A stretch of 64,000 nucleotides of DNA from Bufo bufo (lineage: Eukaryota; Chordata; Amphibia; Anura; Bufonidae): positions 108,070,821 through 108,134,820 of the forward strand of contig NC_053392.1 of NCBI RefSeq assembly GCF_905171765.1. The letters are read 5' to 3'. Position 1 is the stretch's first letter; every line of letters starts with the position of its first letter. The notes beneath the pieces were generated by a model. That model had not been told where the DNA came from. It was given only the letters and a program-made list of their open reading frames with translations, and did not search any database. Positions 44,879 to 55,092 of this stretch are shown in pieces. The position numbers were made by a program, and so were the translations under genes.

Positions 44879-45319
44879 AGAGGACCTTTCACCAGAATAA
44901 AGTATCTAAACTGACTATACAGACGTGTAGAGCGGCGCCCAGGGATCCCCCTGCACTTACTGTTATCCCCGGGCGCCGCTCCGTTCTCCGGTTATAGCCT
45001 CCGGTATGTTCATAGTTAGGCTCCACCCAGGGGAACCTGCCGGTGTCTCTTTCTCCTATGCTGTAGCGCTGGCCAATCGCAGCGCTCAGCTCATAGCCAG
45101 GCTATGAGCTGAGCGCTGCGATTGGCCAGCGCTACAGCATAGGAGAAGGAGACCGCGGCAGGTTCCCCTGGGTGGAGCCTAACTATGAAGATACCGGAGG
45201 CTATAACCGGAGAACGGAGCTGCGCCCGGGGATAACAGTAAGTGCAGGGGGAACCCTGGGCGCCGCTCTACACGTCTGTATAGTCAGTTTACATACTTTA
45301 TTCTGGTGAAAGGTCTTCT
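44879..45319. mobile_element. Near-perfect palindromic TTAA element, 441 bp
   Basis: TTAA at 44875-44878 and 45320-45323 flank arms of about 220 bases that are over 90 percent complementary, with the centre at about 45099 (cagctcatagcc/ggctatgagctg). Ends read AGAGGACCTTTCACCAG and its inverse. It is GC-rich inside. This is a miniature inverted-repeat element with T2/Kolobok-like target choice; half of another copy lies at 23820-23948. Confidence 0.88.
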
Positions 45320-45659
45320 TTAAGCAGAATAGGTAACCAAAATACTCTCAATATTACTTAAAGTTTACCACCAGTGAAGAAGTAAATTTCAGAGCTCTTA
45401 GGGTCTGTTTCTTTTAGGGAAATCAGGAGTGGATCGTAAGCCAAAATCAGGAGTGGATCGTAAAAGGAGAAACAGTACAGATGCCACTTCTCTTTTTTTT
45501 TTTTTATTCAATCCTTGTTTTGGCTCCCAAACTGCATCAGGAAACCTGAGCGTGTGGCCGTACCCTTAGAACCTTTCCATTCAAAGGTCAGTCATTTGTG
45601 CTGCTGAACTCTCTGTCCTCCTAATTCATTAAAGGCGACTAAGAAATTGATGACAAGAG

Positions 45660-46157
45660 AAAAGCTAATTTCCTGAAATTCTATTCGGTTTCGATTCTAA
45701 CAAATTGGTCGGCATATTTAATTTGGGGACAAATAAATTCTACCTGAATCAGAGTGTCATACATGACTTTTCAGGGCTCGCATTGCCATGAAAAGTCATG
45801 TATTACACTCTGAGGTCTCCTCGGACTGTATCCAAACTCTTTCTAGCTCTTTAATGCAAGACAGCATAAGTAATGTCAAAGTGACAGTGACATATAGGAC
45901 TATGGGTAAAAGGTTGGTAACCGGTCGTAACAAGCAGCCTGTTTAATAACATACTGCACTGTCTGATTTTTTTAAAATTAAAATATGGTCCACAAATGAT
46001 CCCTTTTTGGTGGCAGATGCCTTCTTCTCTGTCTTCTGACCTGTAAAATGGTGGCTGCCAATCTGATAGAATAGAATTGCAAAAGATTCGGATTCAGCTG
46101 GAGTTCTTTAAGAAATTTGAAACAAATCAGATTAATTTAGAATCAATTCACTCATCT
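45660..46157. repeat. hAT-like miniature element with an internal hairpin
   Basis: The right edge reads aattcactcatcttta, whose inverse TAAAGATGAGTGAATT resembles the hAT ends in this window. Near the left, attcggtttcgattct is a comparable subterminal motif. Bases about 45750-45813 form a hairpin (agtgtcatacatgactttt against its inverse). Exact left boundary and target duplication unresolved. Confidence 0.45.
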
Positions 46158-46843
46158 TTATTGATTACTTATCCATAGGATAAGACAGTCATCAATATCA
46201 GATTATTGGCAGTTGAACACCCGGCACCCCCACCAATCTGCTGTCACCTGCAGCCACGGTGTGAGGAAGTGAACAGTGTACAGAGCCAGAACGCTACAGC
46301 CAGATACGCTGTGCAATGGCCATCTTCAGGTACTATGTCTCATCTTCTATTCCATTGAATGGTACAGAGCTGTCGTGTTCCTTCTAAGGCTACATGCACA
46401 CGACCGTATGTGTTTTGCAGTCCGCAAATTGCGGATCCGCCAAAAAAATGGATGACGTCCCGTATGGCATCCGTTTTTTGTTTTTTTTGCGGATCCGTTT
46501 TTTTTTGCGGATCCATTGTAATAATGCCTATCCTTGTCCGCAAACTAGAAAAAAATAGGACATGCACTATTTTTTGGCGGAGCAACGGAACGGACATACT
46601 GATGCGGACAGCACACAGTGTGCTGTCCGCGTTTTTGCGGACCCATTAAAATGAATGGGTCCGCATCCTATCCGCAAAAAAACCGGATCGGACACGGAAA
46701 CAAAATATGGTCGTGTGCATGAGGCCTTAATACACATGGTAACAGCTGATCAGTGGGGGTACCAGATGATGGATCTCCACCGATCTGATATTGATAACCT
46801 ACCCTGCGGATGGGTCATCAATATCTTAGTTGTGGAAAACTCT
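46158..46843. repeat. Palindromic element (ataggataag...gatgggtcatcaat), interrupted
   Basis: Left text ggataagacagtcatcaata and acccggcacccccaccaatc mirrors right text ccaccgatctgatattgata and gggtcatcaatatctta. The two halves are separated by another palindromic element at 46385-46729. The same family lies at 54722-55092. Confidence 0.65.
46385..46729. mobile_element. Palindromic element, TAAGGC...ACGACC family (copy 2)
   Basis: It begins taaggctacatgcacacgac and ends gtcgtgtgcatgaggcctta. The interior folds on tccgcaaaaaaa/ttttttgcgga blocks. The target duplication is not clear. It is inserted into another palindromic element, so it is the younger of the two. Confidence 0.75.
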
Positions 46844-46974
46844 TTAACCCCTTTTACACCATGCCAGTTTTCACCTTCCTGCCCAGGCCTATTTTTACAA
46901 ATCTGACATGTGTGATAATAACTTTGGAATAGTTTTACTAATTTAACTGATTCTGAGGCTGTTTTCTGGTGACA

Positions 46975-47735
46975 CTCTGGGGGTCATTAATCAATAATAG
47001 CGTAATTTGCACCAAAAAAAATGCTAACGTTACAAATCAAAATTGGTGATTTGTTTCACCTCATATATCAAAAGGCACACGCCACTTGCAAAATGTGACT
47101 TTTTAAAATATAAACTTAATTATCCGCCTATTTCTTTTAACACCAATAGCACTAAAAAGCACCATTTCAGCCACCCCTGCCCCAGACCACACTTGCGACT
47201 TTTGAAACATATTTGCAACTTTTGAAGCATATATGCGACATTTTAAGTGATAAATTATGACTTTTGTCTCAGACTCAGGACGTTTTTGACTCAGGACATT
47301 TTTGAGTTTACTGACAACCCTGTTATTTAGCTCATTTATATTAGATAAAAATAAAGGCATCCTGGTTTATTACTTACCTATCACGACCAATTGCTTTTTC
47401 TTTTCATAAATGTGAATTTTTGACAAAAAGTCGCATATTTATGCCATCAATGTGACTTTTTACACAAACCACCACCACAAAAGCTGGTTTAATTGTTCGT
47501 AACAATTTGACCCATTTCTGCTGATAAGAGGATGATAAATGAGGCGTAATATGTGCCAATTTGACAGCCCCGTCCACTTTGACATTTATAACTCATTTCT
47601 GACATGATGTATTCTTTATGGTGAAAATTCTGGAGAAAACAGTTAATATATCTGGTGCAAATCAAAATGCCATTCTTTTTAACGCATTTTACACCATAAT
47701 TCTGGTGCAGAATGCTTATTAAATGTACCCCATTG
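46975..47735. repeat. Palindromic element (ggggtcattaatc...taaatgtacccc)
   Basis: Left edge ctgggggtcattaatcaata mirrors the right edge gcttattaaatgtaccccat. Inner blocks such as gcgtaatttgcacca and tggtgcaaatcaaaatgcc also oppose each other. No gene. A fragment with a similar left edge lies near 55706. Confidence 0.5.
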
Positions 47736-49198
47736 TGTTTAATGTTAGAGGTAAATTTGGGTCAATATTTTGATTCCTTTATTTATAAAAAATTCTAAAT
47801 TTACAGATTTTTTTTAAAAAAATTCACAATTTATCTACTTTTCAGACAAATAGGAATACGAAACTAATTATCAATCAACATTCCCCATATGTTGACATCG
47901 TTTTGAAAATGTGCTTTTATTTTTTAAAATATTCGAAGGGTTAGAATTTTAGAAGTAATTTTTAAAATTTTCCAGAAAATTTCTAAAACTGTCTCTTCAA
48001 GCACCAATTCAGTTATAAAATGATTTTGAAGTACTTATGTAATAAAAATCACTCTTAAATTACCTTATTTAAGAAGCTACACAAAGTATTCAAAACTGAT
48101 GTTACAAACTTTGTTAACCCTTGAGGTGTTCAACAAGAGTTTGAAAATGGAGGTGAAATTTCCAAATTTTATTTTATTTTTACAGAATTTTTATGTTAAT
48201 CAATTTTTTCCTCCAACACAGCAAGTCTTAACAGCAAAATAAACTTCAATTGTTATTACACTGATTCTGCAGTTTACAGAAACACCCCATATGTGGTGGT
48301 AAACTGCTCTAAAGGCACATGACGTGGTCAGAAGGGAAGGAGCGCCAGATGGTTTTTGGGTGTCATGTTGTATTTGAAGAGACCATGAGCCACCCCTAGA
48401 GTGGAAACCCCCAAAAATGTACCCCATTACAAACTACACCCCTCAATGAATTTAGTAAGGGGTGTACTGAGCACTTTTACCCCACAGGCAATTTTACAGA
48501 ATTTAGAAACAATTGGCTGTGAAAATAAAAAATGGAATTTCTCCAAATAAAATGTTGCTTTAGCACCAAATTTTCATTTCATAAGAATTAACAGGAGAAA
48601 AAACACCCCATAATTTGTTACCCATTTTCTCCAGAATATGACAACACCCTACGGTGGTCATAAACTGCAGTAGGGGCACACCCCAAGGCTCAGACTCACA
48701 GTCTCTGGGGTACCAGTGCAGCTATTTTCTGACCACCATTGCGTTGCCATTATCATTGGTTCTGTTTTGGGGCACATACAACTTGGATGACTTTTTATTT
48801 AGCTTTTTTGGGAAGCAGGATAAAGAAAGGTAAAAATTCTACCATTGCTTTTTGGGTTTTGTTATATAGGCAAATACCATGTGGGGAAAATGACATGTTA
48901 AACCTTTCTTCTGCTGGCAAGTATTACAGATTACAGAGATACCAAATTTATATATAGTGCAGACCAAAAGTTTGGACACACCTTCTCATTCAAAGAGTTT
49001 TCTTTATTTTCATGACTATGAAGGCATCAAAACTATGAATTAACACATGTGGAATTATATACATAACAAACAAGTGTGAAACAACTGAAAATATGTCATA
49101 TTCTAGGTTCTTCAAAGTAGCCACCTTTTGCTTTAATTACTGCTTTGCACACTCTTGGCATTCTCTTGATGAGCTTCAAGAGGTAGTCCCCTGAAATG

Positions 49199-49611
49199 TG
49201 GGGGATTCAGTCAGCACAACCCTGTATGCAGGTGCACATCGCTATGGCGAAATACATATACAAACGCAAAATACAATTGCAATAGCACTCTGCAACCAGC
49301 ACTCTGCCCTGCCTCTATGCTGGATGTTGAATGAGGCATTGGTGTACATTTTGGCCAAAGTGTAATAAGCCACTCAACACGTCAAGGTCGCCTCTATGAG
49401 TGGTCCCTAACACTAGTACCTACCTGTTATGGGCCATGATAGCCACACAAAGTCCAGGGAGCGCAGGTACAGCATGCATGCTAGGCACACTCTGCTTTTA
49501 ACCCCGTCCGGTGCCGTGACAGCTTTCATCGGATCCAGGGATGCAAGTACCAATATGCATGCTGAGCCCACTATATACTTCTCCTGGAGCCAAATGGCTA
49601 CTGGTAGGCTC
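49199..49611. mobile_element. Unclassified 413-bp insertion with 14-bp target duplication
   Basis: It is flanked by agtcccctgaaatg at 49185-49198 and again at 49612-49625. Copy 1 of the same Tc1 has this block once at the corresponding position, so the duplication was made by this insertion. Starts tgggggattcagtcagcaca and ends ctactggtaggctc. It has no poly(A), no inverted termini and no coding frame with a recognised domain. A gcatgcat block appears twice within it. A 14-bp duplication suggests a LINE or SINE mechanism. Confidence 0.6.
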
Positions 49612-49625
49612 AGTCCCCTGAAATG

Positions 49626-49910
49626 GTCTTCCAACAGTCTTGAAGGTGTTCCCAGAGATGCTTAGCACTTGTTGGCCCTTTTGCCTTCACTCTGCGGTCC
49701 AGCTCACCCCAAACCATCTCGATTGGGTTCAGGTCCGGGGACTGTGGAGGCCAGGTCATCTGGCGCAGCACCCCATCACTCTCCTTCATGGTCAAATAGC
49801 CCTTACTTTCAAAGTTTTCCCAATTTTTCAGCTGACTGACTGACCTTCATTTCTTAAAGTAATGATGGCCACTCGTTTTTCTTTACTTAGCTGCTTTTTT
49901 CTTGCCATAA
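49626..49910 (-). pseudogene. Tc1 transposase remnant (copy 2)
   Basis: On the minus strand the N-terminal piece starts near 49910 (cttgccat, i.e. a MARKKQLS-like start). It runs into a KIGKTLKVRA-like segment. After the deletion junction near 49796, the C-terminal piece TMKESDGVLRQMTWPPQSPD, then LNPIEMVWGELDRRVKAKGP, is read in another frame. Both catalytic Asp regions are missing. The N-terminal part keeps eight bases that copy 1 has lost. Confidence 0.85.
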
Positions 49911-51270
49911 TACAAATTCTAACAGTCTATTCAGTAGGACTATCAGCTGTGTATCCACCTGACTTCTCCTCAACGCAACTGATGGTCCCAACCCCATTTA
50001 TAAGGCAAGAAATCCCACTTATTAAACCTGACAGGGCACACCTGTGAAGTGAAAACCATTTCAGGGGACTATCTCTTGAAGCTCATCAAGAGAATGCCAA
50101 GAGTGTGTAAAGCAGTAATCAAAGCAAAAGGTGGCTACTTTGAAGAACCTAGAATATGACATATTTTCAGTTGTTTCACACTTGTTTGTTATGTATATAA
50201 TTCCACATGTGTGGATGCCATAGTTTTGATGCCTTCAGTGTGAATCTACAATTTTCATAGTCATGAAAATAAAGAAAACTCTTTGAATGAGAAGGTGTGT
50301 CCAAACTTTTGGTCTGTACTGTATATATTCTTTTACGTTTTACCACTTTTACACAAACTATTTTTATAAAGAAAAATCATGTTTTTGCATCGCCATTTTC
50401 TGAAAGACATAATTTATTTAATTTTTTTTGGTGATATTCTTATTTTGGGGCTAATTTTTTGGTATTAAACTTTTTGTGAGGCACCGTGACCAAAAATGGC
50501 AGTTTTTTTTTTTTACAGCATTTACCTGATGGGGTAGATCATGTGATATTTTTATAGAGCTAGTTGGTATGGATGCGGCCATACTTAATATGTCAATTTT
50601 TTTTATTTTTGAAAGTATTTTTGAAAAGAAAAAGTATTGTTTTTGTGTTGCCATTTTGTGAAAGCCATATTTTCTTAATTTTTGGGGCGATTGTCTTATG
50701 TAGGGGCTCATTTTTTGTAGGATGAGATGACATTTTGATTGGTACCATCTTGGGGTACATACAACTTTTTGATCAAATGATATTATACTTTTTGTGAGGT
50801 AAGGTGATCAAAAATAGCTGTTTTGGCACAGTTTTTATTTCTATTTTTTCCAGCATTTACCTGACAGGGTAGATCATGAGATATTTTTATAGAGATGATC
50901 ATTACGGAAGCGATGTTACCTAATATGTCATTTTTTTTTTTTTTTTTTTTACATTTTACATGTAAAAGTATTTTTGAAAAGGGAAAACCTTGTTTTTGTG
51001 TTGCCTTTTTCTGAAAATAAAAAATTTTTTTTTACATTTTTTGGACGATTGTCTTATGTAGCTTTCAGGTTGTGAAGTATAACTGTGTTAAACCTAAAAA
51101 GTGTAGTTGTGCTGAGAGCTACTGTTGCCACATTCAAGCTGTTGTTGCCATTTAAAGTAAGCAGTTCTTAAAGAGATAGCACCCCTTAAATATGACTTGA
51201 ATGAGAACTCTTTTTGACACCCTGTTTTCAGCGGCCTTGCTCAGGTGTTATGCTACATACTATATATATA

Positions 51271-52910
51271 CAGTGGGATGCGAAAGTTTGGGCAACCTTG
51301 TTAATCGTCATGATTTTCCTGTATAAATCGTTGGTTGTTATGATAAAAAATGTCAGTTAAATATATCATATAGGAGACACACACAGTGATATTTGAGAAG
51401 TGAAATGAAGTTTATTGGATTTACAGAAAGTGTGCTATAATTGTTTAAACAAAATTAGGCAAGTGCATACATTTGGGTACCACAAAAAAAGAAATGAAAT
51501 CAATATTTTGTAGATCCTCCTTTTGCAGAAATTACAGCCTCTAAATGCTTCCTGTAGGTTCCAATGAGAGTCTGGATTCTGGTTGAAGGTATTTTGGACC
51601 ATTCCTCTTTACAAAACATCTTTAGTTCATTCAGGTTTGATGGCTTCCGAGCATGGACAGCTCTCTTAAAGTCACACCACAGATTTTCAATTATATTCAA
51701 GTCTGGAGACTGAGATTGCCATTCCAGAACGTTGTACTTGTTCCTCTGCATAAATGCCTTAGTGGATTTTGAGCAGTGTTTAGGGTCATTGTCTTGTTGA
51801 AAGATCCAGCCGGGGGGCAGCTTCAGCTTTGTCACTGATTCCTGGACATTGGTCTCCAGAATCTGCTGATACTGAGTGGAATCCATGCGTCCCTCAACTT
51901 TGACAAGATTCCCAGTCCCTGCACTGGCCACACAGCCGCACAGCATGCTGGAACCACCACCATATTTTACTGTAGGTAGCAGGTGTTTTTCTTGGAATGC
52001 TGTGTTCTTTTTCCTCCATGCATAACGCCCCTTGTTATGGCCAAATAACTCAATTTTAGTTTCATCAGTCCACAGCACCTTATTCCAAAATGAAGCTGGC
52101 TTGTCCAAATGTGCTTTAGTCCACCTCAAGCGGCACTTTTTGTGCTGTGGGCGGAGAAAAGGCTTCCTCTGCATCACTCTCGCATACAGCATCTCCTTGT
52201 GTAAAGTGCGCCGAATGGTTGAACGATGCACAGTGACTCCATCTGCAGCAAGATGATGTTGTAGGTCTTTGGTGCTGGTCTGTGGGTTGACTCTGACTGT
52301 TCTCACCATTCGTCGCTTCTGTCTATCCGAGATTTTTCTTGGTCTGCCACTTCGAGCCTTAACTTGAACTGAGCCTGTGGTCTTCCATTTCCTCAATATG
52401 TTCCTAACTGTGGAAACAGACATCTGAAATCTATGAGACAGCTTTCTGTATCCTTCCCCTAAACCATTATGGTGAACAATCTTTGTCTTCAGGTCATTTG
52501 AGAGTTGTTTTGAGACCCCCATGTTGCTACTCTTCAGAAAAAATTAAAAGAGGAGGGAAACTTACAATTGATCCCCTTAAATACTCTTTCTCATAATTGG
52601 ATTCACCTGTGTATGTAGGTCAGGGGTTACTGAGCTTACCAAGCCAATTTGAGTTCCAATAATTAGTTCTAAAGGTTTTGGAATCAATAAAATGACAACA
52701 GTGCCCAAATTTATGCACCTGCCTAATTTTGTTTAAACAATTATAGCACACTTTCTGTAAATCCAATAAACTTTATTTCACTTTTCAAATATCACTGTGT
52801 GTGTCTCCTATATGATATATTTAACTGACTTTTTTTATCGTAACAACCAACGATTTATACAGGAAAATCATGACGATTAACAAGGTTGCCCAAACTTTCG
52901 CATCCCACTG
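51271..52910 (-). mobile_element. Structurally complete Tc1-like transposon, 1640 bp
   Basis: TA at 51269-51270 and 52911-52912 flank it. Terminal inverted repeats of 207 bases (51271-51477 and 52704-52910) begin cagtgggatgcgaaagtttg and differ by only six bases (about 3 percent) in my alignment by eye. It encodes a full transposase on the minus strand with no stop or frameshift. This is the least decayed transposon in the window. Confidence 0.95.
51500..52522 (-). CDS. Tc1 transposase, full-length DD34E, 340 aa
   Basis: Cuts and pastes Tc1-type elements at TA sites in the nucleus. The protein opens MGVSKQLSNDLKTKIVHHNG. A first helix-turn-helix is at residues 5-45 (YRKLSHRFQMSVSTVRNILR), an AT-hook-like GRPR at 59-62, and a second helix-turn-helix at about 66-110. 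The catalytic triad is Asp153 (VLWTDETKIE), Asp244 (FQQDNDPKH) and Glu279 (SPDLNIIENLW), with 34 residues between the last two, the DD34E spacing of Tc1. The glycine-rich YGGGSSMLCGCVASAGTGNL stands at 188-206. Length 340 is the family norm. The start is the first ATG in frame, just inside the left repeat. Whether it is active cannot be told from sequence alone. Confidence 0.93.
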   Translation of the reverse strand: MGVSKQLSNDLKTKIVHHNGLGEGYRKLSHRFQMSVSTVRNILRKWKTTGSVQVKARSGRPRKISDRQKRRMVRTVRVNPQTSTKDLQHHLAADGVTVHRSTIRRTLHKEMLYARVMQRKPFLRPQHKKCRLRWTKAHLDKPASFWNKVLWTDETKIELFGHNKGRYAWRKKNTAFQEKHLLPTVKYGGGSSMLCGCVASAGTGNLVKVEGRMDSTQYQQILETNVQESVTKLKLPPGWIFQQDNDPKHCSKSTKAFMQRNKYNVLEWQSQSPDLNIIENLWCDFKRAVHARKPSNLNELKMFCKEEWSKIPSTRIQTLIGTYRKHLEAVISAKGGSTKY

Positions 52911-52914
52911 TATG

Positions 52915-54190
52915 TAGATGGCCGGGACTTTAAAGATGGCGCCCGCTGCTGAGCAGAGTGGGTGCTACAGCCGCTGGGTGCCTGCTGTTTCATACAGCAG
53001 GCACCCGTAGCTAATGTCTGCGACTGGCGGTAATGCCGGTCACGGACACTTAACACTTCAGATGCCGTGTCAATCCTGACTGAAAGCCGAAAACTTGGAA
53101 GCATGTGCTTTTGAGTGTGTTCTGGCTCCCCCTGACAGGGATCAAGGGAACTGGAGTGTGTTAGCAGAAGCCCCTGTCCTCCTGTGTGACAGTAATTGCT
53201 ATGGAGCCCTACCTAAAGGGCTACATAGAAATACAGTAAAATTCTCATAGACTCCAAGGCTAATGCATTGGAGTCTATGAGAAAAGCAAACCAATGATTG
53301 CTTGTTATAGTTCCCTATGGGAGCTATAAAAAAAAAGTGTAAAAAAAAATGAAAATTGAAATCACGCCCCTTTCCCCAAAATGGAAAAAAAAAACATAAA
53401 AAAAAATAAAAAATACACATCATAGGTATCCCGGCATGCAAAAATGCCCGTACTATTAAAATATAAAAAATGTAATCCCATACGGAAAGTGGTGAGACGG
53501 AAAAAAAAAAGTCAAAATGGCCAATTCATTGTTTTTTGTTTGCCTCTCCTCCCACAAGAAAATAAACAAAAAGTGTTTAAAAAGTCGTACATGCCCCAAA
53601 ATGGTATCACTGAAAAGTACAGATCACCCCATGAAAAAATTTGTCTTCACATAGCTCCGCGAACATAAATACAGAAAAGTTATGGAGGTCAGAATATGGA
53701 GAATAAAAGAAAAAAAAAATTTCAGTAAAAAATAGCAATAAAAAATATGCAATGAAAGTACCTGGTCAGTTTTATTATATAGGAAATGCTGTAAAACAAA
53801 AACAAAAAAACCTCTTTTGGAATGGTGTTTTTTTTCCAATTTCACCCCATTTATGATTTTTTCCCACTTCCCACTGTATGCAACTGTCAATAGTGCTATT
53901 AGAAAGGGCATCTTGTCCTGCAAAAAACAAGCCTCATACAGCAATGAGAACAGAAAATGTTTAAAAAGTTATGGCTTTGAGAGGGCTAGGAGTTAAAGAT
54001 GAAATAAATGGAAAAGCTTCCAGTCTTGAAAGGGTTAAAAACAACCATGGCTAGTTGATAGCACAGTACTGCATTCGGTAAACTGGTATAATTGATACCT
54101 ATATAAGGCCTGGTGCTAATAATAACATAATAAATGTAAATCTTTAAAACAAAACAAAAAAAAGAATAATGTACTGAAATTGTGACAAAA
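52915..54190. other. Repeat-derived AT-rich stretch
   Basis: Part of the composite ending at 54038. It contains a perfect hairpin at 53253-53291 (ctcatagactccaa... and its inverse around ggctaatgcattgg) and another near 52980-53007 (gtgcctgctgtttcatacag). Multiple A/T runs. No gene was recognised; the short frames have low complexity. Confidence 0.5.
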
Positions 54191-54195
54191 AAATC

Positions 54196-54485
54196 TCATA
54201 AATCATTGATCAGTTCACTGGAGACTGTGTGCAAACAGTAGCAGAGACGGATCATTATACTGATACAGAGTTCCCATGTGTACTTTACAATCATTATGCC
54301 AGCTTGGTGTACAGTCCTGTGATTCTGTCTGATAAGCCCAAACAGATCATATAGCAAGACAAATAGTAAGACAAACTCAAATGGTTCTGCTGTCCATGTA
54401 CAGCCCTGTAATGTACACAAAGACGCATTTTCCAATATGAAGCTGCAATCGCACTTGCTGTCGGCTCCGTTGCATTCTCTCATAG
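54196..54485 (-). other. Possible host exon (open 95-residue frame after an acceptor-like site)
   Basis: On the minus strand a pyrimidine tract and AG (ctttcattcctcttgcag) end at 54486. A frame then runs open from the ATG at 54483 to a stop at 54196: it begins MRECNGADSKCDCSFILENA and contains a hydrophobic FEFVLLFVLLYDLFGLI segment. A second frame begins ERMQRSRQQVRLQLHIGKCV but stops after about 35 residues. I recognise neither. The stretch lacks obvious repeat features, unlike its surroundings. Chance is quite possible. Confidence 0.25.
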
Positions 54486-54721
54486 CTGCAAGAGGAATGA
54501 AAGCACACTTTTTAGCTTCACTTGTTACATTTATTATAATAACATATTTATAACAAATACACTTGATATGCCATAAATCTTTTTTATAGGAAACCCTTTA
54601 AAAAATGATGCCAAAGTCCATAAGTTAAAAAAAAGTAAGAAACAAAAGTTACTATTATCGGGTTAATACCCAAGTATTAAAAAGTTTATTTTCATTTTAC
54701 AAAAAATTTGCATCTCAGTTA

Positions 54722-55092
54722 TTAAAGCGGTTCTCTGAGCTACATACATTGAAGACCTATCCTCAGGACAGGATGTTAATATGAGATTGTTGGGGGTCCA
54801 ACACGAGGCACCCCCACAAATCAATTGCAGCACCTGTAACAAGCATTGTAAAGAGAAGAAGCAAAAGGCCTAGCACACTGTGTCTTTTCCAGCGCTGGCA
54901 TACTGAAGCTCAGCTCCCTTTCACTTGAATGGAAGCTCTGCTGAGGTGCAGTACCCTGGCAAGGCCACTACAGAATATACTGAGCATCCCCCAACATCTG
55001 ATAGTGTGGGTGTCGGGCCTCCACCGATCTAATATTTATGGTCTATCCTGAGGATAGGTCTTCAATATCTGTAGTCCTAAGAACCCTTTTAA
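54722..55092. mobile_element. Palindromic TTAA element (agcggttct...agaaccc), ~370 bp
   Basis: TTAA at 54722-54725 and 55089-55092. Termini AGCGGTTCT and its counterpart AAGGGTTCT (inverted). Inner blocks gaagacctatcctcaggaca and cctgaggataggtcttcaat oppose each other. This is, from memory, one of the most common miniature elements in frog genomes. No coding content. Confidence 0.8.

Larger units (their letters stand above)
48955..50321 (-). mobile_element. Internally deleted Tc1-like transposon, copy 2
   Basis: The ends read agtgcagaccaaaagtttgg (first base mutated) and gtccaaacttttggtctgta, flanked by TA. It is in opposite orientation to copy 1 at 1509-2430. The transposase remnant on the minus strand joins the N-terminal piece to ATGAAGGAGAGTGATGGG at the same junction as copy 1. 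A 413-bp insertion lies at 49199-49611. Without it the element is about 954 bases, against 922 for copy 1. Confidence 0.88.
46844..54038. mobile_element. TTAA-flanked composite repeat with nested Tc1 elements
   Basis: The left end reads TTAACCCCTTTTACACC and the right end AGTCTTGAAAGGGTTAA, both abutting TTAA. Parts of its body (for example accccttgaggtgttc near 48116) match the 21419-23783 element on the opposite strand. A tandem unit of about 300-380 bases (tttacctga.ggggtagatc, atttttatagag) recurs near 50524 and 50860. Inserted in it are a palindromic element (46975-47735), two Tc1 elements and one unclassified insertion. Treating it as one original element is an inference. Confidence 0.45.

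Noticed and set aside
31006..46157. An alternative hAT element from 31006 to the atctttatt end at 46157
   Set aside because: The flanks there show no 8-bp match to gtcacaac, while those at 43705 match six of eight and the right subterminal text is closer.
46359..46649. Overlapping frames on both strands of about 90 residues
   Set aside because: They lie in a palindromic element of the same kind as at 29553; no domain is present.
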